Origin: Chelativorans sp.
Lineage (GTDB): Bacteria; Pseudomonadota; Alphaproteobacteria; Rhizobiales; Rhizobiaceae
Assembly (NCBI RefSeq): GCF_031180965.1
Contig: NZ_JAPSLH010000001.1
Location: 62,001 to 126,000 of the forward strand
DNA length: 64,000 bases
Direction: 5' to 3'
The position numbers and the translations under genes are program-made. Of the stretch, positions 31,744-40,717 are shown one piece after another (position 1 is the stretch's first letter; each line of letters starts with the position of its first letter). The notes under the pieces were generated by a model that was not told the origin of the DNA, searched no databases, and saw only the letters and a list, made by a program, of their open reading frames with translations.

Positions 31744-33501
31744 CTAGCCGCTTTCGATCTCCTCGCGCAGCATTTCGAGCTCCAGCCACTCCTCTTCGAG
31801 CCGCCCGCGCTCGGCGCGCTTTTCGTCGAGTTCCTTGGTGAGGCGGGCAAACGCGGCCGCATCGCGCGAATACAGCGCTGGGTCGGCAAGACGTTCCTCG
31901 ATCCGCGTGATCTCCCTCCCCAAGGCGTCGATCCGGCCCGGCAGGGTCTCCAGCGCGAATTTCTGCTTGTAGGATAGTTTTTTCGTGCTCTGCCGCGGCG
32001 GCTCGGAGCTTCCCTCCCGTTTGCCGGCAGGCGCTTCGCTGGGCCGCGCCCTGCGGCGCTCCAGCCCCTCACCTTTCCGCTGCGTCATCATGTCCGAATA
32101 GCCGCCGGCATACTCGATCCAGCGGCCGTCTCCCGCCGGCGCGATCGTGCTCGTCACAGTGCGGTCGAGGAAATCGCGGTCGTGACTGACAAGGATCACC
32201 GTCCCGGGAAAGCCCTCCACCAGCTCCTGCAAGAGATCGAGGGTTTCCATGTCGAGGTCGTTGGTCGGCTCGTCCAGAACTAGCAGATTGGCGGGGCGGG
32301 ACAGGAGCCGCGCCAGGATCAGCCGCGCCCGCTCGCCGCCAGAAAGTTCGCGCACCGGCGTGCGCGCCTGTTCCGGCTTGAACAGGAAATCCTTCATATA
32401 GGAGACGACATGCCGTTCCTGGCCATTGACGACGACGGTCTCTCCGCGCCCGTCGGTGAGGAAATGGGCCAGCGTCTCGCTCGGATCGAGCTCGGCGCGG
32501 TTCTGGTCGAGCGTGGCAATGTCCAGATTTGCGCCGAGCCGCACCGTGCCCGCATCGGGCGCGAGGGAACCGGTGAGCATCTTGAGCAGCGTCGTCTTGC
32601 CCGCACCGTTTGGGCCGACAAGACCTATCCGGTCGCCGCGCAGGATGCGGAGCGAGAAATCCTTCACGACCGTGAGGTCGCCGAAGCGCTTCTCCAGCCC
32701 CTTCGCCTCGATGACGAGCTTGCCGGATTCGCCGGCCTCGCTGGCGTTCATAACAGCCAGGCCCTCCGAACCGCGGTGGCCACGGTGGCGCGCGCGCAGG
32801 CCCTGCAACTCGCCCAGCCGCCGCACATTGCGCTTGCGCCTTGCCGTCACCCCGTAGCGCAGCCAGTGCTCCTCGCGGGCGATTTGGCGCCCGAGCTTCT
32901 GCTGCTCCCGCTCCTCCTCTTCCAGGAGCTTGTCGCGCCAGTCCTCGAACTGGCCAAAGCCCTTATCAAGCCGGCGCGTCATGCCGCGATCGAGCCAGAC
33001 CGTGGCGCGGCTTACTTTCTCCAGAAAGCGGCGGTCGTGCGAGACGGTCACCACTGCGGAGGAGGAGCGCGCAAGCTCGTCTTCCAGCCACTCGATCGTG
33101 GTCAGGTCGAGATGGTTCGTTGGCTCGTCGAGAAGCAAAAGGTCGGGCTCGGGCGCCAGCACCCGCGCAAGGGCGGCGCGCCGTGCCTCGCCTCCCGAAA
33201 GCGAGGCCGGCGCTTCCTCGCCGGTTAGGCCGAGCCGATCGAGCACCAGCGCCACGCGGTTGATATCGTCGGCCGGCCCGAGCCCCGCCTCCACATAGGC
33301 GCGGACGGTCACAAAGCCTTGCCAGTCCTGCGCCTCCACGAGCCCGCCGGCAATCTTCAGGAGGGTCGACTTGCCGGAGCCGTTGCGGCCGACAAGCGCG
33401 ATGCGCTCGCCCGGCCCAACCATCAGGGACGCGCCGTCGAGGAGCGGCGTTCCGCCGAAGGTGAGCCGGATGTTCTCGAGCTTGAGGAGCGGCGGGGCCA
33501 T
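31744..33501 (-). CDS. ABC-F family ATPase (Uup-like)
   Basis: A 585-residue soluble protein with two ABC domains and no membrane span. Walker A motifs are GRNGSGKST and GPNGAGKTT; signatures are LSGGEARRAALAR and LSGGERARLILAR; Walker B motifs end LLLDEPTNHLD and LVLDEPTNDLD. The inter-domain linker holds RYGVTARRKRNVRRL and a C-terminal coiled coil ends the protein, which is the Uup pattern (DNA or ribosome-linked housekeeping role) rather than antibiotic resistance. It starts one base after the thiamine pyrophosphokinase stop codon, so the two are coupled. Confidence 0.92.
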   Translation of the reverse strand: MAPPLLKLENIRLTFGGTPLLDGASLMVGPGERIALVGRNGSGKSTLLKIAGGLVEAQDWQGFVTVRAYVEAGLGPADDINRVALVLDRLGLTGEEAPASLSGGEARRAALARVLAPEPDLLLLDEPTNHLDLTTIEWLEDELARSSSAVVTVSHDRRFLEKVSRATVWLDRGMTRRLDKGFGQFEDWRDKLLEEEEREQQKLGRQIAREEHWLRYGVTARRKRNVRRLGELQGLRARHRGHRGSEGLAVMNASEAGESGKLVIEAKGLEKRFGDLTVVKDFSLRILRGDRIGLVGPNGAGKTTLLKMLTGSLAPDAGTVRLGANLDIATLDQNRAELDPSETLAHFLTDGRGETVVVNGQERHVVSYMKDFLFKPEQARTPVRELSGGERARLILARLLSRPANLLVLDEPTNDLDMETLDLLQELVEGFPGTVILVSHDRDFLDRTVTSTIAPAGDGRWIEYAGGYSDMMTQRKGEGLERRRARPSEAPAGKREGSSEPPRQSTKKLSYKQKFALETLPGRIDALGREITRIEERLADPALYSRDAAAFARLTKELDEKRAERGRLEEEWLELEMLREEIESG

Positions 33502-33502
33502 G

Positions 33503-34150
33503 TCAGACCTTTTCTTCAGGCACGAGATCGGCAACGAGCAGGGCCCGCCCCTGGCCCAGCGTCACCGCAAGCTTTCCACGCACCATGTTGGAAAGCGTCA
33601 GCGAGGAGGCGAAGGGCACTTCCACCGCTTCGAGCGGCCATTTGGCCCCCTCCACGGTGAGACCTGAAAGATCGGTGAAAGCGAGGATGCTGAACAGCGT
33701 GCCGTCTTCGAAATCGAATGCATGGCGCTCGCCCGTCGTAAGCGGCCGGCCTTCCTGGCTGCCGCTCGAAAGCAATGTCGGTATGCCCTTTTCCGCCAGC
33801 CGCACCGCCTGGGCGAGATGCAGATAGGCGTGGTCGGGGCGCGCGCCGCCAAACGCGCCCACCAGGATGAGCGATGTGGCCCCAAGGCCGAGCGCCGCCT
33901 CGATCGCCAGTTCGCCGTCGGTCTTGTCCTTGTCGGCCGGAAACACCTCGCGCGCAACCTCGGGGAAGGTGCCGCGCATCTCGTCCGGCACCGAATCGAA
34001 ATCGCCCAGCCAAAGTTCAGGCTCGAGCCCGAGCGCTGCTGCGTGGCGCATGCCCGAATCGGCGGCGATTGCGCGCGTGCCGGAGACTTGGGCCAGCAGG
34101 CGCCGCGTGCGGCAGACCTCGCCGCCAAGCAGAATGGAAAATCGGCTCAT
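33503..34150 (-). CDS. Thiamine pyrophosphokinase (thiamine diphosphokinase)
   Basis: Transfers pyrophosphate from ATP to thiamine to make the cofactor TPP. It has 215 residues. The catalytic domain shows IAADSGMRHAAALGLEPELWLGDFDSV, with DFDS, and DKDKTDGELAIEAAL, which are the active-site motifs. The C-terminal TPK_B1 domain is the beta-rich FSILAFTDLSGLTVEGAKWPLE region. It heads the two-gene unit with the ABC-F gene. Confidence 0.9.
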   Translation of the reverse strand: MSRFSILLGGEVCRTRRLLAQVSGTRAIAADSGMRHAAALGLEPELWLGDFDSVPDEMRGTFPEVAREVFPADKDKTDGELAIEAALGLGATSLILVGAFGGARPDHAYLHLAQAVRLAEKGIPTLLSSGSQEGRPLTTGERHAFDFEDGTLFSILAFTDLSGLTVEGAKWPLEAVEVPFASSLTLSNMVRGKLAVTLGQGRALLVADLVPEEKV

Positions 34151-34205
34151 GGCGGGGCCTTATCATGGCCGCGGGTTTCGGTGGAAGCCCGGCTGCTCGG
34201 CACCG

Positions 34206-35213
34206 TCAGGCGACATCGAGGACGATCTTGCCGATATGAACGCTTTCCTCCATGCGCTCATGCGCCCGCCATGCCTCGCGCAGCGGAAAGATCGTATCCA
34301 TCACCGGGGCGATCTTGCGTGTTGCCAGCAGCGGCCAGACACGCGCCTCGAGTTCGGCGGCGATATGCGCCTTGAACTCGATGCTGCGCGGCCTCAACGT
34401 CGATCCCGTATGCGTCAGCCGCTTGACCATGAGTTTCGAGAAATCCGTCTTGGCCGACGCGCCGCCGAGCACCGCGATCTGCACGATGCGCCCATCCATG
34501 GCCGCCGCCGCATAGTTCCGCTCTATATAGTCCCCGCCCACCATATCGAGGATGACGTCGGCGCCCCGGCCCTCCGTCGCCTCCTTCACGGCGAGAACGA
34601 AATCCTCCGCGCGGTAGTTGATCGCGCGCCGGGCTCCCAGCTTCAGGCATGCCTCGCATTTTTCCGCCGAGCCCGCCGTAGCGATGACCGCCGCGCCGAA
34701 GGCGGTACCCAGCTGGATGGCGGTGGTGCCGATTCCCGACGAGCCGCCATGCACGAGCAGCGTCTCGCCGGGCTTGAGCGCGCCCCGCTCGAATACGTTG
34801 TGCCAGACGGTGAAGAATGTTTCAGGCAGCGCGGCGGCCTCGGTGAAGGTGAAGCCCTGTGGGATGGGCAGCGCGTTCGTCTCGTGCACCAGACAGTATT
34901 CGGCATAGGCGCCCCCGGGCGTCAGAGCCGTCACCTGGTCGCCGAGGCGCCAGCGCCGCACTCCGGGGCCGATGGCGGCGACCTCGCCCGCCGCTTCCAG
35001 CCCCGGCAGGTCGGACGCGCCGGGCGGCGGCGGATAGATCCCCTTGCGCTGGGCGACATCGGGCCGGTTGACGCCGGCTGCCTTCACCTTGATGAGGATC
35101 TCGCCCTGGCCCGGCTTCGGCACCGGCCGCTCTTCCGGCTTCAGCACCATCGGGCCGCCGGGCTCGCTGATGGCCACCGCCGTCATCGTCTCGGGAAGAG
35201 ATTGCGATGTCAT
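34206..35213 (-). CDS. NAD(P)H-quinone oxidoreductase (zinc-free MDR family)
   Basis: A 335-residue medium-chain dehydrogenase/reductase of the quinone oxidoreductase type. The cofactor fold reads LVHGGSSGIGTTAIQLGTAFGA, and the catalytic domain has AGVNRPDVAQRKGIYPPPPGAS, typical of PIG3/QOR-like enzymes; no zinc-binding Cys cluster is seen. ATG 35213 was chosen for its AGAAAGAAGG ribosome site. It diverges from the DUF1192 gene, 113 bases apart. Substrates are likely quinones or enones. Confidence 0.9.
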   Translation of the reverse strand: MTSQSLPETMTAVAISEPGGPMVLKPEERPVPKPGQGEILIKVKAAGVNRPDVAQRKGIYPPPPGASDLPGLEAAGEVAAIGPGVRRWRLGDQVTALTPGGAYAEYCLVHETNALPIPQGFTFTEAAALPETFFTVWHNVFERGALKPGETLLVHGGSSGIGTTAIQLGTAFGAAVIATAGSAEKCEACLKLGARRAINYRAEDFVLAVKEATEGRGADVILDMVGGDYIERNYAAAAMDGRIVQIAVLGGASAKTDFSKLMVKRLTHTGSTLRPRSIEFKAHIAAELEARVWPLLATRKIAPVMDTIFPLREAWRAHERMEESVHIGKIVLDVA

Positions 35214-35326
35214 GCTAAAGCCTTCTTTCTGCAATTCCTCATGCGCCTTGACGGCGGGAGCATTGCCTCTTTCTTTGCCGCTTATGTATTGTCTGCATGT
35301 TTGTCGCAACGAATTGCGGAACGGCT

Positions 35327-35515
35327 ATGATGGACGAGGATGCGGCGCCACGGCCGAGCAAGTACACGATCGGCCAGGATCTTTCGACCCTGTCGGTCGA
35401 GGAATTGAGACGGACGATCGCCCTCCTGCGCGAGGAGATCGCGCGGCTGGAGCAGGAATTGCGTTCCAAGGATTCCACCAAGGCAGCCGCCGACGCGCTT
35501 TTCCGGCGCAGCTGA
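35327..35515 (+). CDS. DUF1192 protein
   Basis: A 62-residue protein of the DUF1192 family, conserved in Rhizobiales. It shows the typical YTIGQDLSTLSVEELRRTIALL and then REEIARLEQELRSKDSTKAAADALFR, a helical, coiled-coil-like second half. The function is unknown. ATG 35327 or 35330 can be the start. The MFS gene follows 83 bases later. Confidence 0.85.
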   Translation: MMDEDAAPRPSKYTIGQDLSTLSVEELRRTIALLREEIARLEQELRSKDSTKAAADALFRRS

Positions 35516-35598
35516 CGGGCGGTCTAGGCTGAAGCTTTGATTCGCCGCGGCCATTCGACCGCGGCTCACCAGGGTTGGCAGGAAAGGCGCATCCGGTC

Positions 35599-36873
35599 AT
35601 GCTCTCCTCCTTCGGCTCGATCGTAGCCCTGCTCATCGGCACCGCCTTCCTGCTCGGCGGCTCCGGGCTCTTCGGTCTTCTCATCCCCCTGCGCGGCCAG
35701 TACGAGGACTTTTCCACCACCGCGCTTGGGCTGCTCGGCACCGGCTGGGCGGGGGGGTTCATCGCCGGCTGCTATTTCGGGCCGCGCTTGGTGCGCCGCG
35801 TGGGACATGTGCGCGCCTTCGGCGCCTTTGCCGCGACGGGTGCAATCGTGGCCCTGCTCAATGGCATCTGGATCGAGGAAGCGGTCTGGTTCGTGCTGCG
35901 CATCTTCACCGGCTTCACCATGGCCGGCGCTTTCATGGTGATCGAGAGCTGGCTCAACGAGCGCTCGACAAACGAGACGCGCGGCCGGGTCTTCGGCCTC
36001 TATATGATGGTGACCTACGCCTCCATCATGGCGGGACAGATGATCGTCACCTTGGGCGATGTGACGACGCCGACTCTTTTCATGGCTACCGGTATCCTGT
36101 TCTGCTTTGCCCTTCTGCCCACCGCCGTATCGACGGCGGTGACCCCTGCGCCGCTTGCGGATGTGAGGCTGGACTTCCGGAAGCTTTACGCCCATTCGCC
36201 GATCGCCGTCGTCGCCTGTGTTTTGATCGGCATCGCCAATGGCGCCTGGGGAACGCTCGGCGCGGTCTATGGCGCGCAGATCGGCATCGCGACCTTCGAG
36301 ATTGCGGTGATGATGAGCATTGCCGTCATCGCCGGCGCGGTGGCGCAGGTCCCCACCGGCAGGCTCTCCGACCGCACGGACCGGCGCTTCGTTTTGGCCG
36401 GCTGCGCGCTGGGAGCGGCCATCACGGGGCTTCTCATTTTCGCCGCCGCACCGCGGGCCGGAACAGTGGTTATCGCCATGACCGGCCTTTATGGGCTGAT
36501 GGCCTATTCGCTCTACCCCATTGCCGTCGCCCACGCCAACGACCACGCATCGAGCACGGAGTTCGTCAAGGTCTCGAGCGGGCTTCTGCTGCTTTATGGC
36601 GTCGGCACCATGATCGGGCCGATGCTGGCCGGCGTGGTGATGCAATGGCTTCGCCCCGAAAGTCTCTTCCTCGCCACCGCCGGCGCGCATCTTGGCATTG
36701 CGGCCTATGCGGTCTTGCGCATTTCGCGGCGCGCCCCGGTTCCGGTCGAGGACCGCGACACCTTCATGACGCTGCCTGCCCAACCCGCCGCGACGCACCA
36801 GAGCGCAATGATGGACCCGCGCGCGGACACCGAAACGAGGACGGAGGAGGTGAAGAAAGAAGCGGCCGAATAG
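35599..36873 (+). CDS. MFS transporter (YcaD-like)
   Basis: A 424-residue major facilitator with about twelve spans. The loop 2-3 motif is less typical, but TMs such as LLIGTAFLLGGSGLFGLLIPL and GFTMAGAFMVIESWLNERST match the YcaD-type group in which VIESWLNERA is characteristic. The loop 8-9 motif is GRLSDRTDRRFVL. The substrate is unknown. ATG 35599 is the first Met; TTG 35575 with a longer N-terminus is possible. It ends in a charged tail (TEEVKKEAAE). Confidence 0.86.
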   Translation: MLSSFGSIVALLIGTAFLLGGSGLFGLLIPLRGQYEDFSTTALGLLGTGWAGGFIAGCYFGPRLVRRVGHVRAFGAFAATGAIVALLNGIWIEEAVWFVLRIFTGFTMAGAFMVIESWLNERSTNETRGRVFGLYMMVTYASIMAGQMIVTLGDVTTPTLFMATGILFCFALLPTAVSTAVTPAPLADVRLDFRKLYAHSPIAVVACVLIGIANGAWGTLGAVYGAQIGIATFEIAVMMSIAVIAGAVAQVPTGRLSDRTDRRFVLAGCALGAAITGLLIFAAAPRAGTVVIAMTGLYGLMAYSLYPIAVAHANDHASSTEFVKVSSGLLLLYGVGTMIGPMLAGVVMQWLRPESLFLATAGAHLGIAAYAVLRISRRAPVPVEDRDTFMTLPAQPAATHQSAMMDPRADTETRTEEVKKEAAE

Positions 36874-36914
36874 ATGCCGTCATGCGCTCTGGGATGCGGG
36901 TGGCTATTGATAGC

Positions 36915-36945
36915 GCCCCTGCGCGCTAGAGGGCGCGCAAGGGGC
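36915..36945. terminator. Strong hairpin between convergent MFS and DUF465 genes
   Basis: GCCCCTGCGCGC (36915-36926) pairs with GCGCGCAAGGGGC over a short loop, with one mismatch. No long T run is present, yet its place between converging genes suggests a shared terminator. Confidence 0.55.
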
Positions 36946-36971
36946 TGAATAAGCCTTTGGAGTTCCCGGAG

Positions 36972-37151
36972 TCAGTGCCGGGTCTGCTGTTCCCTAAGTC
37001 GTTCCATCTCGTCCTTCAGGGCGAGCTTGCGTCTTTTAAGCTGGGCGATTTCGAGTGCGTCGATCGAGGGATGCGTCAGTGCATTGCTGATCTCGCGCTC
37101 GAGTTCCCCGTGCTTGCGCTGGAGCTCTGCGAGATGAGTTTCAAGCGACAT
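36972..37151 (-). CDS. YdcH/DUF465 small coiled-coil protein
   Basis: A 59-residue DUF465 protein: MSLETHLAELQRKHGELERE then LKRRKLALKDEMERLR, the family pattern in which a heptad helix pairs with a KxKKLxLKDExxxL segment. The role is unknown. The start is ATG 37151; an upstream Met would add four residues. A paralogue is encoded divergently at 37409. Confidence 0.88.
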   Translation of the reverse strand: MSLETHLAELQRKHGELEREISNALTHPSIDALEIAQLKRRKLALKDEMERLREQQTRH

Positions 37152-37408
37152 GGGTGCCTCCATTTAGGTTGATATAACCCGCCCGGAATGCTCCCGCCCT
37201 TGTTCCATGACGGTACAGTGACAGTGTGCCATCATCGGATGCGAATGTCGAATGTTAAGAGCAGGATTTGCTCAGATTGGTCACCTCTTTTCCGGCCCCA
37301 GATTTATCGCAGCGCCGAAACATGATAGAAGCCGGACCTTGCTTTCCCAATCCGGGACGGGCCAACCGCAACCGCAGAACACCTGCCGGAGACAACCGCA
37401 CAGTGAAC

Positions 37409-37612
37409 ATGTCGGAACAGGAAGAGGCAGAGATTCGCCTCGAATTCGCCCGCCTGAAGCAGGACCACGCCGATTTCGACGCGGCCATTAACGCGATGAT
37501 GGCCATGGGATGCGATCCTCTGCAGATACAACGAATGAAGAAAAAGAAGCTGGCCATCAAGGACCGTCTCCAACAGCTGGAAGACCGGATCATCCCCGAC
37601 ATCATCGCCTGA
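37409..37612 (+). CDS. YdcH/DUF465 small coiled-coil protein, second copy
   Basis: A 67-residue DUF465 protein: EAEIRLEFARLKQDHADFDA then MKKKKLAIKDRLQQLEDRIIPDIIA, the family ending. It faces away from the first copy across a 257-base gap (37152-37408) that holds both promoters. It lies 65 bases before purE, an order seen in many alphaproteobacteria. Confidence 0.87.
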   Translation: MSEQEEAEIRLEFARLKQDHADFDAAINAMMAMGCDPLQIQRMKKKKLAIKDRLQQLEDRIIPDIIA

Positions 37613-37677
37613 ATGCCAACTTGCCGATTCTCCCGCATTCGGTTAGGCCACACTCCTGACAACGCACGGAGTCCGGC

Positions 37678-38175
37678 ATGAGCCAGCATCGAGCCGACGT
37701 CGCCATCATCATGGGGAGCCAGTCGGACTGGGACACGATGCGCCACGCAGCCGAGACGCTCGAGGCCCTCGAAATCTCCCATGATGTCCGCATCGTCTCG
37801 GCCCATCGCACGCCCGAGCGGCTATACGCCTTCGCCAAGGGGGCAAAGGAGCAGGGCTTCCGCGTTATCATAGCCGGGGCGGGTGGCGCGGCCCATCTGC
37901 CCGGCATGACGGCGGCGCTGACGCCGCTTCCCGTTTTTGGCGTTCCCGTCCAGTCCAAGGCCTTGTCGGGTCAGGATTCGCTTCTCTCCATCGTGCAGAT
38001 GCCGGCCGGCATTCCCGTCGGCACGCTGGCCATAGGACACGCCGGCGCCGTGAACGCGGCACTTCTCGCCGCAGCGGTGCTTGCCCTCTCCGACGAGGGT
38101 CTGGCGGGGCGTCTTGATGCCTGGCGCGCCACCCAGTCCGCCGCGGTGGCTGAACACCCGGTGGAGGACACATGA
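37678..38175 (+). CDS. purE: N5-carboxyaminoimidazole ribonucleotide mutase
   Basis: Rearranges N5-CAIR to CAIR in purine synthesis. It has 165 residues. The N-terminal phosphate loop [14 protein letters not shown] and the active-site [12 protein letters not shown] are typical of class I PurE, as are [10 protein letters not shown] and GVPVQSKAL. The stop overlaps the ATG of purK (ATGA), so the two are coupled. Confidence 0.96.
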   Translation: MSQHRADVAIIMGSQSDWDTMRHAAETLEALEISHDVRIVSAHRTPERLYAFAKGAKEQGFRVIIAGAGGAAHLPGMTAALTPLPVFGVPVQSKALSGQDSLLSIVQMPAGIPVGTLAIGHAGAVNAALLAAAVLALSDEGLAGRLDAWRATQSAAVAEHPVEDT

Positions 38176-39275
38176 AGGCTCCGCTCGAGCCCGGCGCGAC
38201 AATCGGCATCATCGGCGGGGGCCAGCTTGGCCGCATGCTCGCCATGGCGGCAGCCAGGCTGGGATATCATGCCGCGATTCTGGAGCCGGACCCCACATGT
38301 CCCGCAGCCGAGGTGGCGCGCCGGCACATGGCAGCGCCCTACGAGGACGCTGAGGCGCTTGGCCAGCTGGCGGCATTAAGCGATGTGGTCACCTACGAGT
38401 TCGAGAATGTTCCGGTTGGGGCGGTCCGCAGCCTTGTCGACCGGGTTCCCGTCAATCCGCCGCCGGAAGCCTTGGAGATCGCGCAGGACAGGTTTTCCGA
38501 GAAAGTCTTCCTCAACTCGTTGGGCATCGCCACGGCGCCTTTCGCCACGGTGGACGGCGACAGCGATCTCGCGCAGGCGCTTGCTCGCTTCGGCGGCAAT
38601 GGCGTGCTGAAGACCCGCCGGCTCGGCTATGACGGCAAGGGACAGCGCGTGTTCCGCGACGCGAATCCTAAAGCCGTTGAGGGGACCTACGCGGCAATGG
38701 GCGGCGTTCCCCTCATATTGGAGGGGCTGGTCGCCTTCGAAAAGGAGATCTCCGTTATCGCGGCGAGAGGCATGGATGGCTCGGTCGCCGCCTATGACCC
38801 GGCGGAAAACATCCACAAGAACGGGATCCTCTTCAGCTCCACCGTTCCGGCCGACATTCCCCCGGCCACCGCCGATGCGGCTCGCAACGCGGCGCTCTCC
38901 ATCGTCACGGCACTCGACTACGTCGGGGTGATGGGGGTGGAGTTCTTCGTCGCCGAGGGCGGGGCGCTTTTGGCCAACGAGATTGCTCCCCGGGTGCACA
39001 ATTCCGGCCATTGGACCGAGGCTGCCTGCGCCGTCTCGCAATTCGAGCAGCATATCCGCGCGGTCGCCGGCCTGCCTCTGGGCGCTACTGCCCGCCATTG
39101 CGATTGCGTGATGGAGAACCTCTTGGGCGCGGAGCAGGATCGGGCGGCTGAGCTGCTCGCCGAACCCGATCTGGTGCTGCATCTATACGGCAAGGCCGAG
39201 CCGCGCCCGGGCCGAAAGATGGGCCATTTCACGCGGCTTTTCCCGCCCGGCAAGCGCCACCTCCAATCGCGCTGA
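38172..39275 (+). CDS. purK: N5-carboxyaminoimidazole ribonucleotide synthase
   Basis: ATP-grasp enzyme that makes N5-CAIR from AIR, bicarbonate and ATP, the substrate of PurE. It has 367 residues. The N-terminal glycine loop is [21 protein letters not shown], and the ATP-grasp core shows [15 protein letters not shown] and [14 protein letters not shown], both characteristic. The start overlaps the purE stop by four bases. No third gene clearly belongs to the operon; the next gene on the other strand is broken. Confidence 0.96.
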   Translation: MKAPLEPGATIGIIGGGQLGRMLAMAAARLGYHAAILEPDPTCPAAEVARRHMAAPYEDAEALGQLAALSDVVTYEFENVPVGAVRSLVDRVPVNPPPEALEIAQDRFSEKVFLNSLGIATAPFATVDGDSDLAQALARFGGNGVLKTRRLGYDGKGQRVFRDANPKAVEGTYAAMGGVPLILEGLVAFEKEISVIAARGMDGSVAAYDPAENIHKNGILFSSTVPADIPPATADAARNAALSIVTALDYVGVMGVEFFVAEGGALLANEIAPRVHNSGHWTEAACAVSQFEQHIRAVAGLPLGATARHCDCVMENLLGAEQDRAAELLAEPDLVLHLYGKAEPRPGRKMGHFTRLFPPGKRHLQSR

Positions 39276-39285
39276 GGTCCGAGCC

Positions 39286-39682
39286 CTAGGGAGATGGGCA
39301 GACGCCCTCGCCTTCCTCCATGCAGCGCAGGAGATCCCGGAAGTCCGCGGCCCTCTGGTCAGTTTCCTTCATGCGACAGCCCGCCAGGACCATCGGATAG
39401 ATGGATCGCCCTTGCTGCCCGAGCTCCGGAATCGCATTCCACGTCGCGAAAGGCGATCCAGGCCCGCTACGCCCTGCGCAAAAGCGCCTGCGCCTCCTCG
39501 TCCCCGTCAAGGCGTCTCAGGACGGTGCCGTAGAGCCGGTTCAGCTCCGCGTCCGAGCGGTCGTATTCCTGTCCGGCACAGGTGTTGAGCTCCGCCCGGG
39601 TGTCGGAATTTGCGCAGTCGATCGCAACAGTCGGAAGCGGCGCGGCGACCACAATCATCGCAAGCGTCAGAGACAGGCGCAT
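39286..39682 (-). pseudogene. Broken LprI-like (DUF1311) gene
   Basis: The minus strand begins with an exported LprI/DUF1311 protein (signal peptide to TVA, then IDCANSDTRAELNTCAGQEY). Codon 72 is TAG (39467-39469) where the family has a Gln (RRA-Q-RAWIAFRDVECD). About 25 codons later the frame must also shift by one base to reach GRSIYPMVLAGCRMKETDQR, with the expected last Cys pair downstream. So there are two independent defects, a stop and a frameshift. It was once a secreted lysozyme-inhibitor-like protein with its Cys residues intact. Confidence 0.82.
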
Positions 39683-39835
39683 TCATCCTCCCTCGGTTCG
39701 ACCCTCGGAGCTTGACAAGAAAGGCGCGCCTCGTCTATGTGCGGCATCGATTTCTGGCGCGCCGCAGGGCGCGCCTTCCGTTTCGGCCATCGGGGCCATC
39801 ACACTTACGGCCCTCGGGCCATGGCGGGCAGAACA

Positions 39836-39961
39836 ATGAAGATCAGGAATTCGCTCAAGGCGTTGAAGGGCCGTCACCGCGAGAACCGCATGGTTCGCCG
39901 CAAGGGCCGCATCTACATCATCAACAAGTCCAACCCGCGCTACAAGGCGCGCCAGGGCTGA
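39836..39961 (+). CDS. rpmJ: 50S ribosomal protein L36 (zinc-free type)
   Basis: A 41-residue ribosomal protein: [20 protein letters not shown] then [21 protein letters not shown]. It lacks the Cys residues of the zinc-binding form, as is usual for the L36 of alphaproteobacteria. It is too short for most gene finders. No other ribosomal protein gene is near. Confidence 0.95.
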   Translation: MKIRNSLKALKGRHRENRMVRRKGRIYIINKSNPRYKARQG

Positions 39962-40029
39962 TCCCGGCGAAAGCCGCGCTTAGCGCGGTTTCTCCTTTAT
40001 TCTGGCGCAAAGGCGGGTATTCTTGCCTT

Positions 40030-40617
40030 ATGCGCCGCTTTCTCGTTTCACTATGCTTCCTCGCAACGCTGCTTGCGCCGCCCTACGCAGCGGCGCAGAC
40101 CAATGAGGCGTCCCGATCCTCCGCACAAGGAGACGGCGCGGAGCGACTGGACGAGCTCTTTGCCGAGCTGAGGCAGGAGCGCAACGAAGTGGCCGCGCGC
40201 CGCATCGCCGGCCGCATTCGCCAGGAGTGGCAGCGTTCAGGTGGGGAGACCGCCGATCTGCTCCTCCAATGGGCGCAGAAGGCGGCTTCGGAACAGAAGT
40301 TCCACGTCGCGCTCGATCTGCTCGACCAGGCCGTCGTCCTCTATCCCGACTATGTCGAGAGCTGGAACAGCCGCGCGCTCGTTCATCTGATGATGAATGA
40401 TTTCGACCGCGCCATGTCCGACCTGTCCCGTGTGCTCGCCGTGGAGCCGCGCCATTTCGGCGCCATGAGCGGCCTGGCGGGCATCCTGCGCGTGACCGGC
40501 AATACCGACCGGGCGATCGAGCTCTACCGCCGGATGCTCGAAATCTACCCGATGCAGCGCAGCGCCCAGCGCGCCCTGCTCGATTTGGCGGACGAGAAGA
40601 CCGACGAGCGTCTCTAA
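40030..40617 (+). CDS. Exported TPR-repeat protein
   Basis: A 195-residue periplasmic protein. A signal peptide of about 23 residues (FLVSLCFLATLLAPPYAAA) is followed by a helical N-domain and three tetratricopeptide units (FHVALDLLDQAVVLYPDYVE, then FDRAMSDLSRVLAVEPRHFG, then TDRAIELYRRMLEIYPMQ). TPR units mediate protein contacts; the partner is unknown. The frame extends upstream to 39610, overlapping rpmJ, so ATG 40030 was chosen as the only start with a proper signal peptide. It converges on pyk. Confidence 0.88.
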   Translation: MRRFLVSLCFLATLLAPPYAAAQTNEASRSSAQGDGAERLDELFAELRQERNEVAARRIAGRIRQEWQRSGGETADLLLQWAQKAASEQKFHVALDLLDQAVVLYPDYVESWNSRALVHLMMNDFDRAMSDLSRVLAVEPRHFGAMSGLAGILRVTGNTDRAIELYRRMLEIYPMQRSAQRALLDLADEKTDERL

Positions 40618-40638
40618 GGCAAATGCATCGGCTGGACA

Positions 40639-40668
40639 CACTCGCCGGGCTAGACTGCCCGGCGGGTG
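40639..40668. terminator. Hairpin between TPR gene and pyk
   Basis: A 12-bp stem (40639-40650 with 40657-40668, one G-T pair) has a six-base loop. It sits between converging genes. There is no T run, so it may stop transcription weakly or protect the RNA end. Confidence 0.5.
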
Positions 40669-40717
40669 ATTGCCCGCAAGCGCTGTATCTTGCGCAAACG
40701 GATGCGGATAAATCCGG

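Noticed and set aside
31744-33501. Antibiotic-resistance ABC-F protein
   Set aside because: The C-terminal coiled coil and linker match Uup, a housekeeping type, and no resistance context is present.
35575-35598. TTG start of the MFS gene
   Set aside because: It adds a polar stretch before the first helix; the ATG at 35599 begins directly at the helix, though the choice is not certain.
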